Positions 42,830 to 53,015 of a DNA stretch of 64,000 nt are shown here, piece by piece. Position numbers and translations under genes: made by a program. The stretch's first letter is position 1, and every line of letters begins with the position of its first letter. The DNA is from Palaemon carinicauda. Its lineage: Eukaryota; Arthropoda; Malacostraca; Decapoda; Palaemonidae. The stretch spans positions 42,237,645-42,301,644 of the forward strand of contig NC_090726.1 of the NCBI RefSeq assembly GCF_036898095.1. Direction: 5' to 3'. The notes beneath the pieces were generated by a model. The model saw only the letters and a list, made by a program, of their open reading frames with translations. It was not told the DNA's origin and did not search any database.

Positions 42830-45800
42830 TGTGCACCTGCCCTGGATTACCCGACCGCCCCTGCGGAACATTCATGTCGCTGTCAAGCAATCGACGACCG
42901 CGGCAGAGGTTGATCCTCTGTCGATTGTCGACGTTGTGGTGTCAGAGGTATCCAGTGCGGTATCTCCTAATATCTCTGCCTCTTCAAATCCCGCAGTAGC
43001 TGAAGGCTTAGTTTCTCCCGTTCCTGCTCAACCTACGAGGGAGAAACTAAGTCCAACAGTCTCTCCTGCTGGTGTTTCTCCCCCTCGGGAGAATTCACTT
43101 ACAGAGACTCTTCTTCGGAGGACTGCAGAAGGTCAGCTTGCTGATCCAACGGCCCCCAGAGGGCGCATCCGCCGCAAAGCTTACCTTCCTCTTCGCCAGA
43201 GAGGCCTTCCTTCACCTGCGGTGAGGAGGCGCCTTTCTGGTTCGTCATCTTCGTTGCAGTCCACCGCAGAGGAGCCTCTTCAGCGATCACCGACTGTTCC
43301 TGCTCTGGTCCTGGACCTCTCAGCGGATCGTTCGCAATCCCCTTCAGTGGAAGATCGTCCTTTTAAAGGACACGTCGACCTTCCACCCGTCAGACCTGCC
43401 AACCTGATGTCTCCGTTCCTGAGGGCTGATGCGCGCTACGCGCCAACAAATCCTGACTTTCATGCTCGTCAGGCATCAAACCCTAATAAGGGGCATCAAG
43501 GGAGTATGCGCCATCGCGCGCATACTTCCCTCACGCGCCATTCCGATGATAGGCATACGCGCCAACGTTCTCCTGCACGCCAGGCTTTGCCTGAGCTAGC
43601 GCGCCCACGCTCACCTGCGCGTCAGCGCGCTACTACGCGCCATCAACCGCCTGCGCACCAGCAACCTCCTACACGTCAGCGCTCTCCAACGCGCCAGCGC
43701 TCTTCTGTACAACAGCGATTTCCGGCGCGCCAGCACTCTCCTGCGTGCCATCGCCCACGCACAGCGATCATCTCTCCTGCGCGCTCACGATCTTCAGATC
43801 TGGGCGCTGTTGGGAAGTCTTAGGTGACTTCTCCTATGCTCAACAACGTGCCAACAGCTGTCTCCAGGGCGCCAGCGCTCGCCATCGCGCCAACACGCGC
43901 AGTCTCCTACTCGCGCCCACGAGGATATGCGCCAGCGCCCATTCTCTCCTGCAGTTGCGCACCACCATGCTGACGCGCGCCCACGCGCACAGGCTTCAAC
44001 TGCGCGCCCGCGCGACAGGGGTATCCTGCGCGCGCGCCCTATGACATCTGCTGGGGCGCGCGAACTCGTCCGCGCGCCCGCGTGTTCAACGCCCTGATCC
44101 TGCGCGCCCACACACGCGCGCCATCAGTCTCCTGCGCACTCTCCTGTGCGCCCACAGTCTCCCCCGCGCGCTCCTACGCGCCATCATTCTCCTGCACGCT
44201 CGCAATCGCCTGCACGCGCATTAGCAGTCTCCTGCGCGCGCCACTAGTCTCCCGCGCAACCCCGGGTATTCTTCATCGCGCGAGCACCATCACGCGCCCC
44301 CGCGCGAGCTTCAATACCCTCCCGCGTGCGAGGCTGCGGGACAACGCACGGCAAGGTCGCCATCGCCGCATTCCCCTCCCCGCAAACCCATAACAGCACG
44401 CATTGCGGCGAAAGGGAAACATCCAGAAAGGTCCAGGATCCCTTTTTCTTTTCAGGTGAACCCACCTTTGGGAACTCCTCCCAGGGATCCGTCGATCCCT
44501 GTCCCTCCAGAGGGAGTGTCTGACAGCGCGACTGTCAGCCAACAACCATGGTTCGGTGCTGTAATCAGAGCGGTTACGCAGGCTTTCAAGCCTGTTCTCT
44601 CTGAATTAGGCCATATATCCTTGGCTGTTTCTACTCCTCTGAAGAGAAAAAGAGGAGTTCCGGACGTGGTAGCTTCTCCGAGAGCTAAGTTGACTCCACG
44701 CAAGCCTTCGAGGCAGGTTCCTTCACCCCCCCAGACTTTTTCTCCTTCCCTGTCGGACGAGTACTTCCCGTCCTCAGGGGAATCACGTGAGGTGAGACGT
44801 TCCCCCATCGCACCAATGGGGAAACCCCACCTCGCGCTGAGAAGTCTTCCCGGGTAGGGGCTGAAAAGAACTTGCCACCGTCTATGTTGGAGTCTATCAT
44901 CCTTCCCAGGAAGGAGTCGAAGGACTCGAAGACGGTACTAAAATTCTCTACAAGACCTAGGACGGAGCCAACTAGCCATTCGGAGAACGTCCGCGAATCT
45001 CCCCAAGAAGAGCCTTTGGGGACGAGACTTCGCTGCAAGTCCGACGTCAGGAGGAGAACTACAAGAGTCAGAGCATGCATTTTGGCCAAGTTCTGACTCT
45101 AATGAGGGCTCTCAATGGGTTTGCCGACCCAGAGATCCCTCCTCGAGAGGGCAAGGACATGGTTTTGGACCACGTATTTGGCACTCAAAAACCTGCCAAG
45201 GCCAGTGCGGCTCTGCCCTGGTCTCAGGGGGTTAGGAGTATCAGGGACAAGATCGCTGTACAGCTCTCCGAGTTGTCCTCCTCCAACTGTTCCAGTGCCG
45301 GCGACAAGCTTCTCCACCTCCTCGCGTACAGCAAAGGCGGTACTTCGAGATCTTAGAGGAGCCTTGTTTTGCTCTTCCTCTCCACCATTCGCTAGAAGAG
45401 CTTACCAGGGGAGTACCTCTTGAGAGACTCTCCAACCGGCAGGTCTCGCTCTGAGGATTTCTCCAAAGGACGTACCAGGAAAGCTATGGAGACGTTCCTC
45501 CTCTCAGGCACTCGCACGATCGAGTTTCTGGCCCACCAAGTCTCGAACTTGTGGGCAAACACCATCCTGAAACGTCGGGATGCGGTGGCTGAGAGGTTCC
45601 ATCAGAAGGTCCCTAGCACCGAGATCAATAGGCTCAGGCATTCTTCCTTAGAAGGAACGAACCTGTTTGAGCCTAAGGATGTGGAACAGGCCGCTGAGAG
45701 GTGGAGGAAGTCCCACCAAGACTCCCTCCTTCATAGGGCATTGACATCTAAGCCCTATAAGCCTCCAGCACCCCAGCAGTCCCGTCTGACCAAGACCACG

Positions 45801-45923
45801 AAACCGACGGCAGCAGCGAAGACAGTGGTGTCTAAACCCTTTCCTGTCAAGGATAGGAAAGGCAAAAAGTCCTTCAGAGGAGGTAAGAATCCTAGAGGGA
45901 GCAGCCGAGGCCGCAAACGCTAG
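42830..45923 (+). pseudogene. Element D Gag-like, degenerate
   Basis: The Cys head (MCTCPGLPDRPCGTFMS) is followed by a deletion of about 440 bp relative to F that removes the DPHxLCxC part. Then comes a region of Arg/Ser/Pro/Gln repeats (RQRSPARQ) encoded by GC-rich repetitive DNA at 43500-44330. A conserved block (QPWFGAVIRAVTQAFKPVL), an ILPRKESKDSKT block and a C-terminal block (FLAHQVSNLWANTILKRRDA) end in a basic tail GGKNPRGSSRGRKR. Several frameshifts separate these parts. Confidence 0.78.
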
Positions 45924-45929
45924 GATTGG

Positions 45930-46489
45930 CAGTCCCCCTGCATGTCCACCAGTGGGGGAATGCCTACAAAGTTGCGCAGACAGGTGGCAACAACTCGGGG
46001 CCGATTCCCGGACGATTTCCGTAATCAGTCAGGGATATCGCGTCCCGTTCACAACATCTCTACCTCCCCTGACGACGAATCCAGTGTCATTGAGCTCCCT
46101 TGCCATGGGATCAGCAAGGGGGCAACCCCTTCAGGCTGAAGTCCAGACCCTGTTGAAGAAGGGCGCTCTCCAAGAGGTCCTCGACAGGTCCCCAGGCTTC
46201 TTCAGTCGACTCTTTCTTGTAAAGAAGGCGTCTGGAGGCTGGAGACCAGTCATCGACCTCTCGGCCCTGAACAAGTTTGTCAAACAAACTCCGTTCAGCA
46301 TGGAGACTGCAGACACGGTCAGACTAGCAGTGAGACCTCAAGACTTCATGTGTACACTGGATCTAAAGGACGCGTACTTCCAGATCCTAGCTTCCGTCTT
46401 CAAGGAATTACTTAAGATTCAGCCTAGACAACAAAGAGTACCAGTTCAAGATGCTGTGTTTCGGTCTCTCCACAGCACCACAGGTTTTT
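45930..46489 (+). pseudogene. Element D RT, 5' part up to the E insertion
   Basis: GYRVPFTTSLPPLT, FFSRLFLVKKASGGWRPVID, NKFVKQTPFS and CTLDLKDAYFQI are RT motifs. A small deletion after YFQI shifts the frame. The ORF is then cut at TTTTT (46485-46489), where element E begins. Confidence 0.88.
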
Positions 46490-46659
46490 CAATATTAATC
46501 TTACCCGATGATCATGTAGCTGTCAACTCCGTTGCCCGACAGAAATCTACGGTCGGGATACGCCAGCGATCGCTATACAGGTGGGGGTGTACACAACAGC
46601 GCCATCTGTGAGTAGGTACTCAAGTACTTCTTGTCAACAAGAACTCAATTTTTCCTCTG
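46490..46659 (+). repeat. Element E 5' inverted terminal repeat
   Basis: CAATATTAATCTTACCCGAT, then CATGTAGCTGTCAACTCCG through GTCAACAAGAACTCAATTTT. It is mirrored by 52823-52980. Confidence 0.9.
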
Positions 46660-46867
46660 TCGTGCCGCCGGCAAGACCTACTTGGATACGCTGTTGATTC
46701 TGGAGTTGTTGTTCACGATTTGGTGATGTATTCACTCTAGAGTTTAGCCTTCGCTATTCAGGAAGCTTTATCATTAGCTTAGTAAGCTTTTGGAATTAAT
46801 TTGGATTAATTGTTAACGAACTTTGCTAGATTTTGGAATTCCCCCTTGACTACTTCTACAATTCAAG

Positions 46868-49327
46868 ATGTCTGACCAGTCTCAAGTCCCTAAGTACAGG
46901 CAGTGTAGCGTTAGGACTTGTGCTAGGCGTCTTCCGAAGGCCTCTATAGATCCTCACACCGTTTGTTCCAATTGTAGGGGTAAATCCTGTCAATTGGAAG
47001 ATCGATGTGGGGAATGCGCTGGGCTTTCGGAATTCGATTTTAACGAATTCCTTAAAAATGCACGTAGGTTAGAGAAGGAGAGAATCAGGAGGAGTTCTTC
47101 TCGCTCTGTGGATTTTTCCTCTCCCCATGCCCCTCAACCTTTTCCTTCCCCTGTAGTGGTGACTCCCGAACCTGCTACTAGTGCTCAGCCATCCACTGCG
47201 GATATGATGCGTGCCATTCAAGCTCTCGGTGACAGAGTGGAGTCATTGGCTAATGACCGTAATCAGCTTTTGGCAGATGTCAAAGAGCTGAAAGCGAAAA
47301 GTGCAGTGGGAAGTGTTATCAGTGCTAGTGATGTGAAAAGTGTCAGTGTCAGTGTTGCGCATGAGGGTACATCTGTGCGTGCCAGTCGTCCTCCCAGTCC
47401 GGGACCTCTTGCAAGCTCCCAAGCCCAGGGGAGAAGCAATGTCGAAGGACCAAAGGGTTCGGCAGGCCTTGATCAGCGCACGGATGTATCCTCAGTGGTT
47501 GCGGACGTATCTGTCAAAGATCGTCCCATCCACAAACAGACGAATGAGCCCTTACATTCCTCGTCTGTGGAAGAAGTTTCCAGGAGGAAACGATGGACCA
47601 AGGTTTCACGACCGCTCAAACGTAAGGTCCCTTCCGAGCGAGTCCAACGGCCCAGGTGTAGCCACTGGGTCAGTTCGGACTTGCCGCAGTCTTCCGATGA
47701 CTGCACACCTCCCAAGAGAGGTAGGGTGGTTCCACAACAGGCTACTGCTCCGTCTGTTGCTGCTCCAACCACGGTAGACCCTAAGTGGTCCATGCTGCAG
47801 ACTATGCAGTCTCAGCTTGCGGCATTCATGCAGGAGTATCATGCTGAGAAGGTTGACACTGCACCTGTTAACCTACAACCCGCCGAGGTTGTGCGCTCAG
47901 CAGATACTGCGGCTGCCTGCTCCCACACTCCACCTGTGAGAGCTCCACCACCGATGCGCAGTCCACTCTGCCAGACGCATGTTCTTGTCGCACCATCCGT
48001 TGACATGCATGAGCTACCGCATCAGCAGTGGGAAGGTGCTGTAGAGCTGCCGGGTTCTGACTCTATGCGGCATGCTCCGCAACCCATGCGGCATGCTCCG
48101 CATACCATACAGCATGCTCCGCATACCATACAGCATGCTCCGCAACCCACCGCAACCCCTCCCACGCACCAGCTCTCTGCTTTTGTTGTTGCCAGCTCGC
48201 AGACTGACCAGCAGCGGCATGATGTTGGATCCGCAGCAGCTACGCATGCACCCGTACTGCCGGATTCAGCCGTTCAGCTTTCTGCTCTGCCTTTGCCACC
48301 TCCTACTCAGCTTTCGGATGATGGAGTATCAGATGACGAAGCTGCACATTTGGATGAACCGCACTCCGACTTTGAAGGGCCCAAGTCTACGCCTCCCTCC
48401 TTAGACTTTCGTAAAGTCCTTGCCTTGTTCAGGGACTTGTATCCTGAACAGTTTGTGTCTGCAACCCCTCGCTCTCCTCCCTCCGAGTTTGCTCTGGGCA
48501 TGCAGTCTGCTGCTCCTGCCTTCACCAAGCTTGTTCTCGCACGCTCATCCAAGAGAGCTTTGAGGGTTATGGGAGAGTGGTTGCAGTCCAAGAAGCAACT
48601 GGGAAAGACTGCTTTCATCTTTCCTCCTACCAAGCTTGCTTCCAAGTCGAGCGTCTGGTATGCCACGGGAGAGGAACCCGGCTTGGGAGTTCCTGCCTCT
48701 GCCCAGGGCGACTTCTCAAGTCTGGTTGACTCTCCCCGCAGGCTGGCTATGAGACGATCGAAGATCTGCTGGTCCTTTTCTGACTTGGATCATCTGTTGA
48801 AGGGAGTCTTTCGTGCCTTCGAGATCTTCAACTTTCTCGATTGGTGTTTGGGAGCCTTAAGCAGAAAGACTTCCCCTTCGGATAAGGACTCTGCCATGCT
48901 GATCATGTCTAGCATGGACAAAGCCATTCGGGATGGGTCTGGTGAGCTTGCGGCTTCGTACGTGTCGGGAGTGCTTAAGAAGAGAGAACATCTTTGCTCC
49001 TTCTTATCGGCTGGTATCACTCCTTGCCAGAAGTCAGAGTTGTTGTTTGCTCCGCTCTCCAAGCGTCTGTTTCCGGAGGAGCTGATTAAGGGGATGGCTG
49101 CCTCCCTTATCCAGAAGGATACCCATGATCTTATGGCATCTTCCGCACGTAAGGCTAAAACCTTACCTTCCGTGCCTAGACCCTTCCGCCCTGCAGCAGT
49201 AGACACACCTGCTACTAGGTTCATCCCGCCCTTTCGTGGCAGAACCTCCAGCAGAGGAGGTACCCGTGCCGACAGTAACCGTGGCAAATCCAAGAAGGGT
49301 TCCAAGTCCGCAAAAGGCAAGTTCTGA
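46868..49327 (+). CDS. Element E Gag-like protein
   Basis: It has 819 residues from the ATG at 46868 (MSDQSQVPKYRQC). The Cys/His head around DPHTVCSNCRGKSC, the coiled-coil-like MRAIQALGDRVESLAND, a Pro/Ser-rich middle, a conserved globular part (LDFRKVLALFRDLYPEQF, FNFLDWCLGALSRK) and a basic tail (RGRTSSRGGTRADSNRG) match C. It is 22 residues longer than C, largely because of a 7-residue repeat with core RHAPQPM/QHAPHTI (four copies, 48062-48150). It overlaps the RT frame by 92 nt. Confidence 0.86.
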   Translation: MSDQSQVPKYRQCSVRTCARRLPKASIDPHTVCSNCRGKSCQLEDRCGECAGLSEFDFNEFLKNARRLEKERIRRSSSRSVDFSSPHAPQPFPSPVVVTPEPATSAQPSTADMMRAIQALGDRVESLANDRNQLLADVKELKAKSAVGSVISASDVKSVSVSVAHEGTSVRASRPPSPGPLASSQAQGRSNVEGPKGSAGLDQRTDVSSVVADVSVKDRPIHKQTNEPLHSSSVEEVSRRKRWTKVSRPLKRKVPSERVQRPRCSHWVSSDLPQSSDDCTPPKRGRVVPQQATAPSVAAPTTVDPKWSMLQTMQSQLAAFMQEYHAEKVDTAPVNLQPAEVVRSADTAAACSHTPPVRAPPPMRSPLCQTHVLVAPSVDMHELPHQQWEGAVELPGSDSMRHAPQPMRHAPHTIQHAPHTIQHAPQPTATPPTHQLSAFVVASSQTDQQRHDVGSAAATHAPVLPDSAVQLSALPLPPPTQLSDDGVSDDEAAHLDEPHSDFEGPKSTPPSLDFRKVLALFRDLYPEQFVSATPRSPPSEFALGMQSAAPAFTKLVLARSSKRALRVMGEWLQSKKQLGKTAFIFPPTKLASKSSVWYATGEEPGLGVPASAQGDFSSLVDSPRRLAMRRSKICWSFSDLDHLLKGVFRAFEIFNFLDWCLGALSRKTSPSDKDSAMLIMSSMDKAIRDGSGELAASYVSGVLKKREHLCSFLSAGITPCQKSELLFAPLSKRLFPEELIKGMAASLIQKDTHDLMASSARKAKTLPSVPRPFRPAAVDTPATRFIPPFRGRTSSRGGTRADSNRGKSKKGSKSAKGKF

Positions 49328-51386
49328 CTGCCTTCCTCTCCAGACAGCAGTGGGAGCCAGACTCAAGACCTTCTGGCAAGCTTGGGAGAGCAGAGGTGCA
49401 GACGCTCAGTCTGTGAAGTGGCTAAGAGAGGGGTACAGAATTCCGTTCTGCCGAAGTCCCCCTCTAGCTACATCTCCCATCAACCTCTCTTCCAACTACA
49501 AGGAGAAGGACAAGAGGCTAGCGTTGCAACAAGAGGTGTCGCTCTTGCTACAAAAGGAAGCGGTGGTCATAGTCCGGGATCATCAATCCCCGGGCTTCTA
49601 CAACCGTCTCTTCCTGGTAGCGAAGAAGACAGGAGGTTGGAGACCGGTGCTGGACGTCAGTGCTCTCAATGCATTTGTCACCAAGCAGACGTTCACGATG
49701 GAGACGACGAAGTCGGTCCTAGCAGCGGTCAGGAAGGAGGACTGGATGGTCTCGTTAGACCTGAAAGACGCGTACTTTCATGTCCCCATCCATCCAGACT
49801 CCCAACCTTTCCTAAGGTTCGTCTTTGGAAAGGTTGTGTACCAGTTCCAAGCCCTGTGCTTTGGCCTAAGCACGGCACCTCTTGTGTTTACCAGACTGAT
49901 GAGGAATATTGCCAAATTCCTTCACTTGGCAGACATCAGAGCCTCCCTCTATTTGGACGACTGGCTTTTAAGAGCTCCAACAAGTCGTCGCTGTCTGGAG
50001 AATCTCAGATGGACTATGGATCTGACCAAGGAATTGGGCCTCCTGGTCAATATAGAGAAGTCCCAGCTCGTCCCATCCCAGACCATTGTCTATCTAGGTA
50101 TGGAGATTCAGAGTCGAGCTTTTCGGGCTTTTCCGTCGGCCCCAAGGATCAATCAAGCCCTAGAATGCATCCAGAGCATGCTGAGAAGGAACCGATGTTC
50201 GGTCAGGCAGTGGATGAGTCTAACAGGGACACTATCATCGCTGGCCCAGTTCATCGAGTTAGGGAGACTCCACCTTCGCCCCCTTCAGTATCATCTAGCT
50301 GCTCACTGGAGAAAGGACATGACGCTAGAGGCGGTCTCAGTGCCTGTTTCCGAAGAGATGAGGTCTATGCTAACGTGGTGGAAGAGCAGCATTCTTCTCA
50401 AGGAAGGTCTGCCATTAGCTGTTCAGACCCCCGACCACCGTCTCTTCTCGGACGCATCGGACACGGGCTGGGGTGCGACACTGGACGGACAGGAATGCTC
50501 GGGCACGTGGAATCAGGAGCAAAGGACACTTCACATCAATTGCAAGGAGTTGTTGGCAGTTCATCTGGCCTTGATAAACTTCAAGTCCCTCCAGCTAAAC
50601 AAGGTGGTGGAGGTGAACTCCGACAACACCACAGCCTTGGCTTACATCTCCAAGCAAGGAGGGACTCATTCGAGGAAGTTGTTCGAGATCGCAAGGGACC
50701 TCCTCATTTGGTCAAAAGATCGAAAGCTTTCGCTGGTAACGAGGTTCATTCAGGGCGATATGAATGTCATGGCAGATCGCCTCAGCCGGAAGGGTCAGGT
50801 CATCCCCACAGAGTGGACCCTTCACAAGAATGTTTGCAGCAGACTATGGGCCCTGTGGGGTCAGCCCACCATAGATCTATTCGCTTCCTCGATGACCAAG
50901 AGGCTCCCGCTGTATTGTTCTCCGATTCCAGACCCAGCAGCAGTTCACGTGGATGCCTTTCTGCTGGATTGGTCCCATCTCGACCTGTATGCGTTCCCGC
51001 CGTTCAAGATTGTCAACAGGGTACTTCAGAAGTTCGCCTCGCACGAAGGGACACGGTTGACGTTGGTTGCTCCCCTCTGGCCCGCGAGAGAATGGTTCAC
51101 CGAGGTACTGCAATGGCTAGTGGACGTTCCCAGGACTCTTCCTCTAAGAGTGGACCTTCTGCGTCAACCTCACGTAAAGAAGGTACACCCAAACCTCCAC
51201 GCTCTTCGTCTGACTGCCTTCAGACTATCGAAAGACTCTCAAGAGCTAGAGGCTTTTCGAAGGAGGCAGCCAGAGCGATTGCCAGAGCAAGGAGGACATC
51301 CACTCTCAGAGTCTATCAGTCTAAATGGGAAGTCTTCCGAAGCTGGTGCAAGGCGAATGCAGTTTCCTCAACCAGTACCACTGTAA
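49236..51386 (+). CDS. Element E RT / RNase H / methyltransferase-like polyprotein
   Basis: It has 716 residues with no interruption. RT motifs are RLFLVAKKTGGWRPVLD, VSLDLKDAYFHVPIHP, LCFGLSTAPLVFTRLM and SLYLDDWLLRAP. RNase H motifs are RLFSDASDTGWGATLDG, NCKELLAVHLALINF, VNSDNTTALAYISKQGG and GDMNVMADRLSRKG. The Dam-like segment has IDLFASSMTKRLP, LYAFPPFKIV and LVAPLWPAREWF. The frame is +1 relative to gag, so translation may use frameshifting or re-initiation. A 967-residue frame on the same DNA (49382-52285) is mostly a shadow whose end is the recombinase. Confidence 0.93.
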   Translation: MAEPPAEEVPVPTVTVANPRRVPSPQKASSDCLPLQTAVGARLKTFWQAWESRGADAQSVKWLREGYRIPFCRSPPLATSPINLSSNYKEKDKRLALQQEVSLLLQKEAVVIVRDHQSPGFYNRLFLVAKKTGGWRPVLDVSALNAFVTKQTFTMETTKSVLAAVRKEDWMVSLDLKDAYFHVPIHPDSQPFLRFVFGKVVYQFQALCFGLSTAPLVFTRLMRNIAKFLHLADIRASLYLDDWLLRAPTSRRCLENLRWTMDLTKELGLLVNIEKSQLVPSQTIVYLGMEIQSRAFRAFPSAPRINQALECIQSMLRRNRCSVRQWMSLTGTLSSLAQFIELGRLHLRPLQYHLAAHWRKDMTLEAVSVPVSEEMRSMLTWWKSSILLKEGLPLAVQTPDHRLFSDASDTGWGATLDGQECSGTWNQEQRTLHINCKELLAVHLALINFKSLQLNKVVEVNSDNTTALAYISKQGGTHSRKLFEIARDLLIWSKDRKLSLVTRFIQGDMNVMADRLSRKGQVIPTEWTLHKNVCSRLWALWGQPTIDLFASSMTKRLPLYCSPIPDPAAVHVDAFLLDWSHLDLYAFPPFKIVNRVLQKFASHEGTRLTLVAPLWPAREWFTEVLQWLVDVPRTLPLRVDLLRQPHVKKVHPNLHALRLTAFRLSKDSQELEAFRRRQPERLPEQGGHPLSESISLNGKSSEAGARRMQFPQPVPL

Positions 51387-52285
51387 CCCAGATTGCTGAC
51401 TTCCTGTTACATCTAAGGAACGTAAGATCCCTTTCAGCTCCTACGATCAAGGGTTACAGGAGTATGTTGGCAGCGGTTTTCCGCCACAGAGGCTTGGATC
51501 TTTCCACCAACAAAGATCTACAGGACCTCCTTAGGTCTTTTGAGACCTCAAAGGAACGTCGGTTGTCCACACCAGGCTGGAACCTAGACGTGGTTTTAAG
51601 GTTCCTAATGTCATCAAGATTTGAACCGCTCCAATCAGCCTCTTTTAAGGACCTCACATTAAAAACTCTTTTCCTCGTCTGCTTAGCAACAGCTAAAAGA
51701 GTCAGTGAGATCCACGCCTTCAGCAGGAACATAGGTTTTACATCTGAAACGGCTACATGTTCCTTGCAGCTCGGTTTTTTGGCTAAAAACGAGCTTCCTT
51801 CCCGTCCTTGGCCTAAGTCGTTCGAGATCCCAAGCCTGTCCAACTTGGTGGGGAACGAACTAGAGAGAGTACTTTGTCCAATAAGAGCTCTTAAGTACTA
51901 TTTTAGACGGTCAAAGCCATTACGAGGACAGTCAGAAGCTTTATGGTGTTCTATCAAGAAGCCTTCTCTTCCGATGTCTAAGAACGCAGTTTCTTACTAC
52001 ATCAGGCTTCTGATTAGAGAGGCACATTCTCATCTGAAGGAAGAAGACCTTGCTTTGCTGAAGGTAAGGACACATGAAGTTAGAGCTGTCGCTACTTCAG
52101 TGGCCTTCAAACAGAACCGTTCTCTGCAGAGTGTTATGGATGCAACCTATTGGAGAAGCAAGTCAGTGTTCGCATCATTCTATCTCAAAGATGTCCAGTC
52201 TCTTTACGAGAACTGCTACACCCTGGGACCATTCGTAGCAGCGAGTGCAGTAGTAGGTGAGGGCTCAGCCACTACATTCCCATAA
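51113..52285 (+). CDS. Element E tyrosine recombinase
   Basis: It has 390 residues from ATG 51113 (MASGRSQ). It overlaps the RT frame by 274 nt. The core-binding domain (RVYQSKWEVFRSWCKA, LSAPTIKGYRSML) is followed by the catalytic domain with Arg in ATAKRVSEIHAF, HxxR in RTHEVRAVATSVAF and Tyr in FASFYLKDV. Length and residues agree with C, supporting a functional enzyme. Confidence 0.93.
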   Translation: MASGRSQDSSSKSGPSASTSRKEGTPKPPRSSSDCLQTIERLSRARGFSKEAARAIARARRTSTLRVYQSKWEVFRSWCKANAVSSTSTTVTQIADFLLHLRNVRSLSAPTIKGYRSMLAAVFRHRGLDLSTNKDLQDLLRSFETSKERRLSTPGWNLDVVLRFLMSSRFEPLQSASFKDLTLKTLFLVCLATAKRVSEIHAFSRNIGFTSETATCSLQLGFLAKNELPSRPWPKSFEIPSLSNLVGNELERVLCPIRALKYYFRRSKPLRGQSEALWCSIKKPSLPMSKNAVSYYIRLLIREAHSHLKEEDLALLKVRTHEVRAVATSVAFKQNRSLQSVMDATYWRSKSVFASFYLKDVQSLYENCYTLGPFVAASAVVGEGSATTFP

Positions 52286-52686
52286 TCCCATAACCTTTTT
52301 AATCTTTCTCTTGAATACTTTTTATTGTTGTTTTTGGGTTGTACGGAAGGCTAAGAAGCCTTCCGCATCCTGGTTGATTTGGAGGGTGGTCAAATTCTTT
52401 CTTGAGAAGCGCCTAGGTTAGAGGTTGTGATGAGGTCCTTTAGTATGGGTTGCAGCCCTTTATACTTCAGCACCTAGGAGTCGTTCAGCATCCTAAGAGG
52501 ACCGCTAGGCTCAGTAAGGAAGACGTACTTAAAAAAGGCAGAGTAATAGTTCAAGTCGACTTCCTTACCAGGTACTTATTTATTTTATGTTTGTTATTTT
52601 GAATAACTGCTAAAATGAAATACGGGATACTTAGCTTCTTTGTTAACATGTATGCTGGTCTCCACCCACCACCCTGGGTGTGAATC

Positions 52687-52775
52687 AGCTACATGATCAT
52701 CGGGTAAGATTAATATTGAAAAATGTTATTTTCATTAGTAAAATAAATTTTTGAATATACTTACCCGATGATCAT
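52687..52775 (+). repeat. Element E internal complementary region
   Basis: AGCTACATGATCATCGGGTA through TTGAAAAATG is complementary to the 5' end. TTATTTTCATTAGTAAAATA through CCGATGATCAT is complementary to the 3' end. Confidence 0.9.
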
Positions 52776-52822
52776 GAATTTAAGGACCCGCCCTTCCTCC
52801 CCATAGAGAACCAGTGGACCGA

Positions 52823-53015
52823 GGAGAAAATTGAGTTCTTGTTGACAAGAAGTACTTGAGTACCTACTCACAGATGGCGCTGTTGTGTACACCCCCACCT
52901 GTATAGCGATCGCTGGCGTATCCCGACCGTAGATTTCTGTCGGGCAACGGAGTTGACAGCTACATGATCATCGGGTAAGTATATTCAAAAATTTATTTTA
53001 CTAATGAAAATAACA
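52823..53015 (+). repeat. Element E 3' inverted terminal repeat
   Basis: GAGAAAATTGAGTTCTTGTT through GATCATCGGGTAAGTATATT and ACTAATGAAAATAACA. It is followed by TTTTT and element D sequence ACCAGTGTTCACCC. Confidence 0.9.

Larger units (their letters stand above)
46490..53015 (+). mobile_element. DIRS-like YR retrotransposon E (family 2), apparently intact, inserted in D
   Basis: About 6.53 kb in the same orientation as D. The 5' inverted repeat is 46490-46659, the internal complementary region 52687-52775 and the 3' inverted repeat 52823-53015. Gag (819 residues), RT/RNase H/methyltransferase-like (716) and recombinase (390) are all open. Junctions read AGG-TTTTT-CAATATT on the left and AACA-TTTTT-ACC on the right, with D continuing. 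It is the youngest event of the D complex. Confidence 0.93.

Noticed and set aside
42771..43823. A 350-residue plus-strand ORF as the true start of D gag
   Set aside because: Its first ~30 residues are out of frame with the Cys head conserved in F. A deletion brings the downstream gag frame into this ORF, so it is a decay product.
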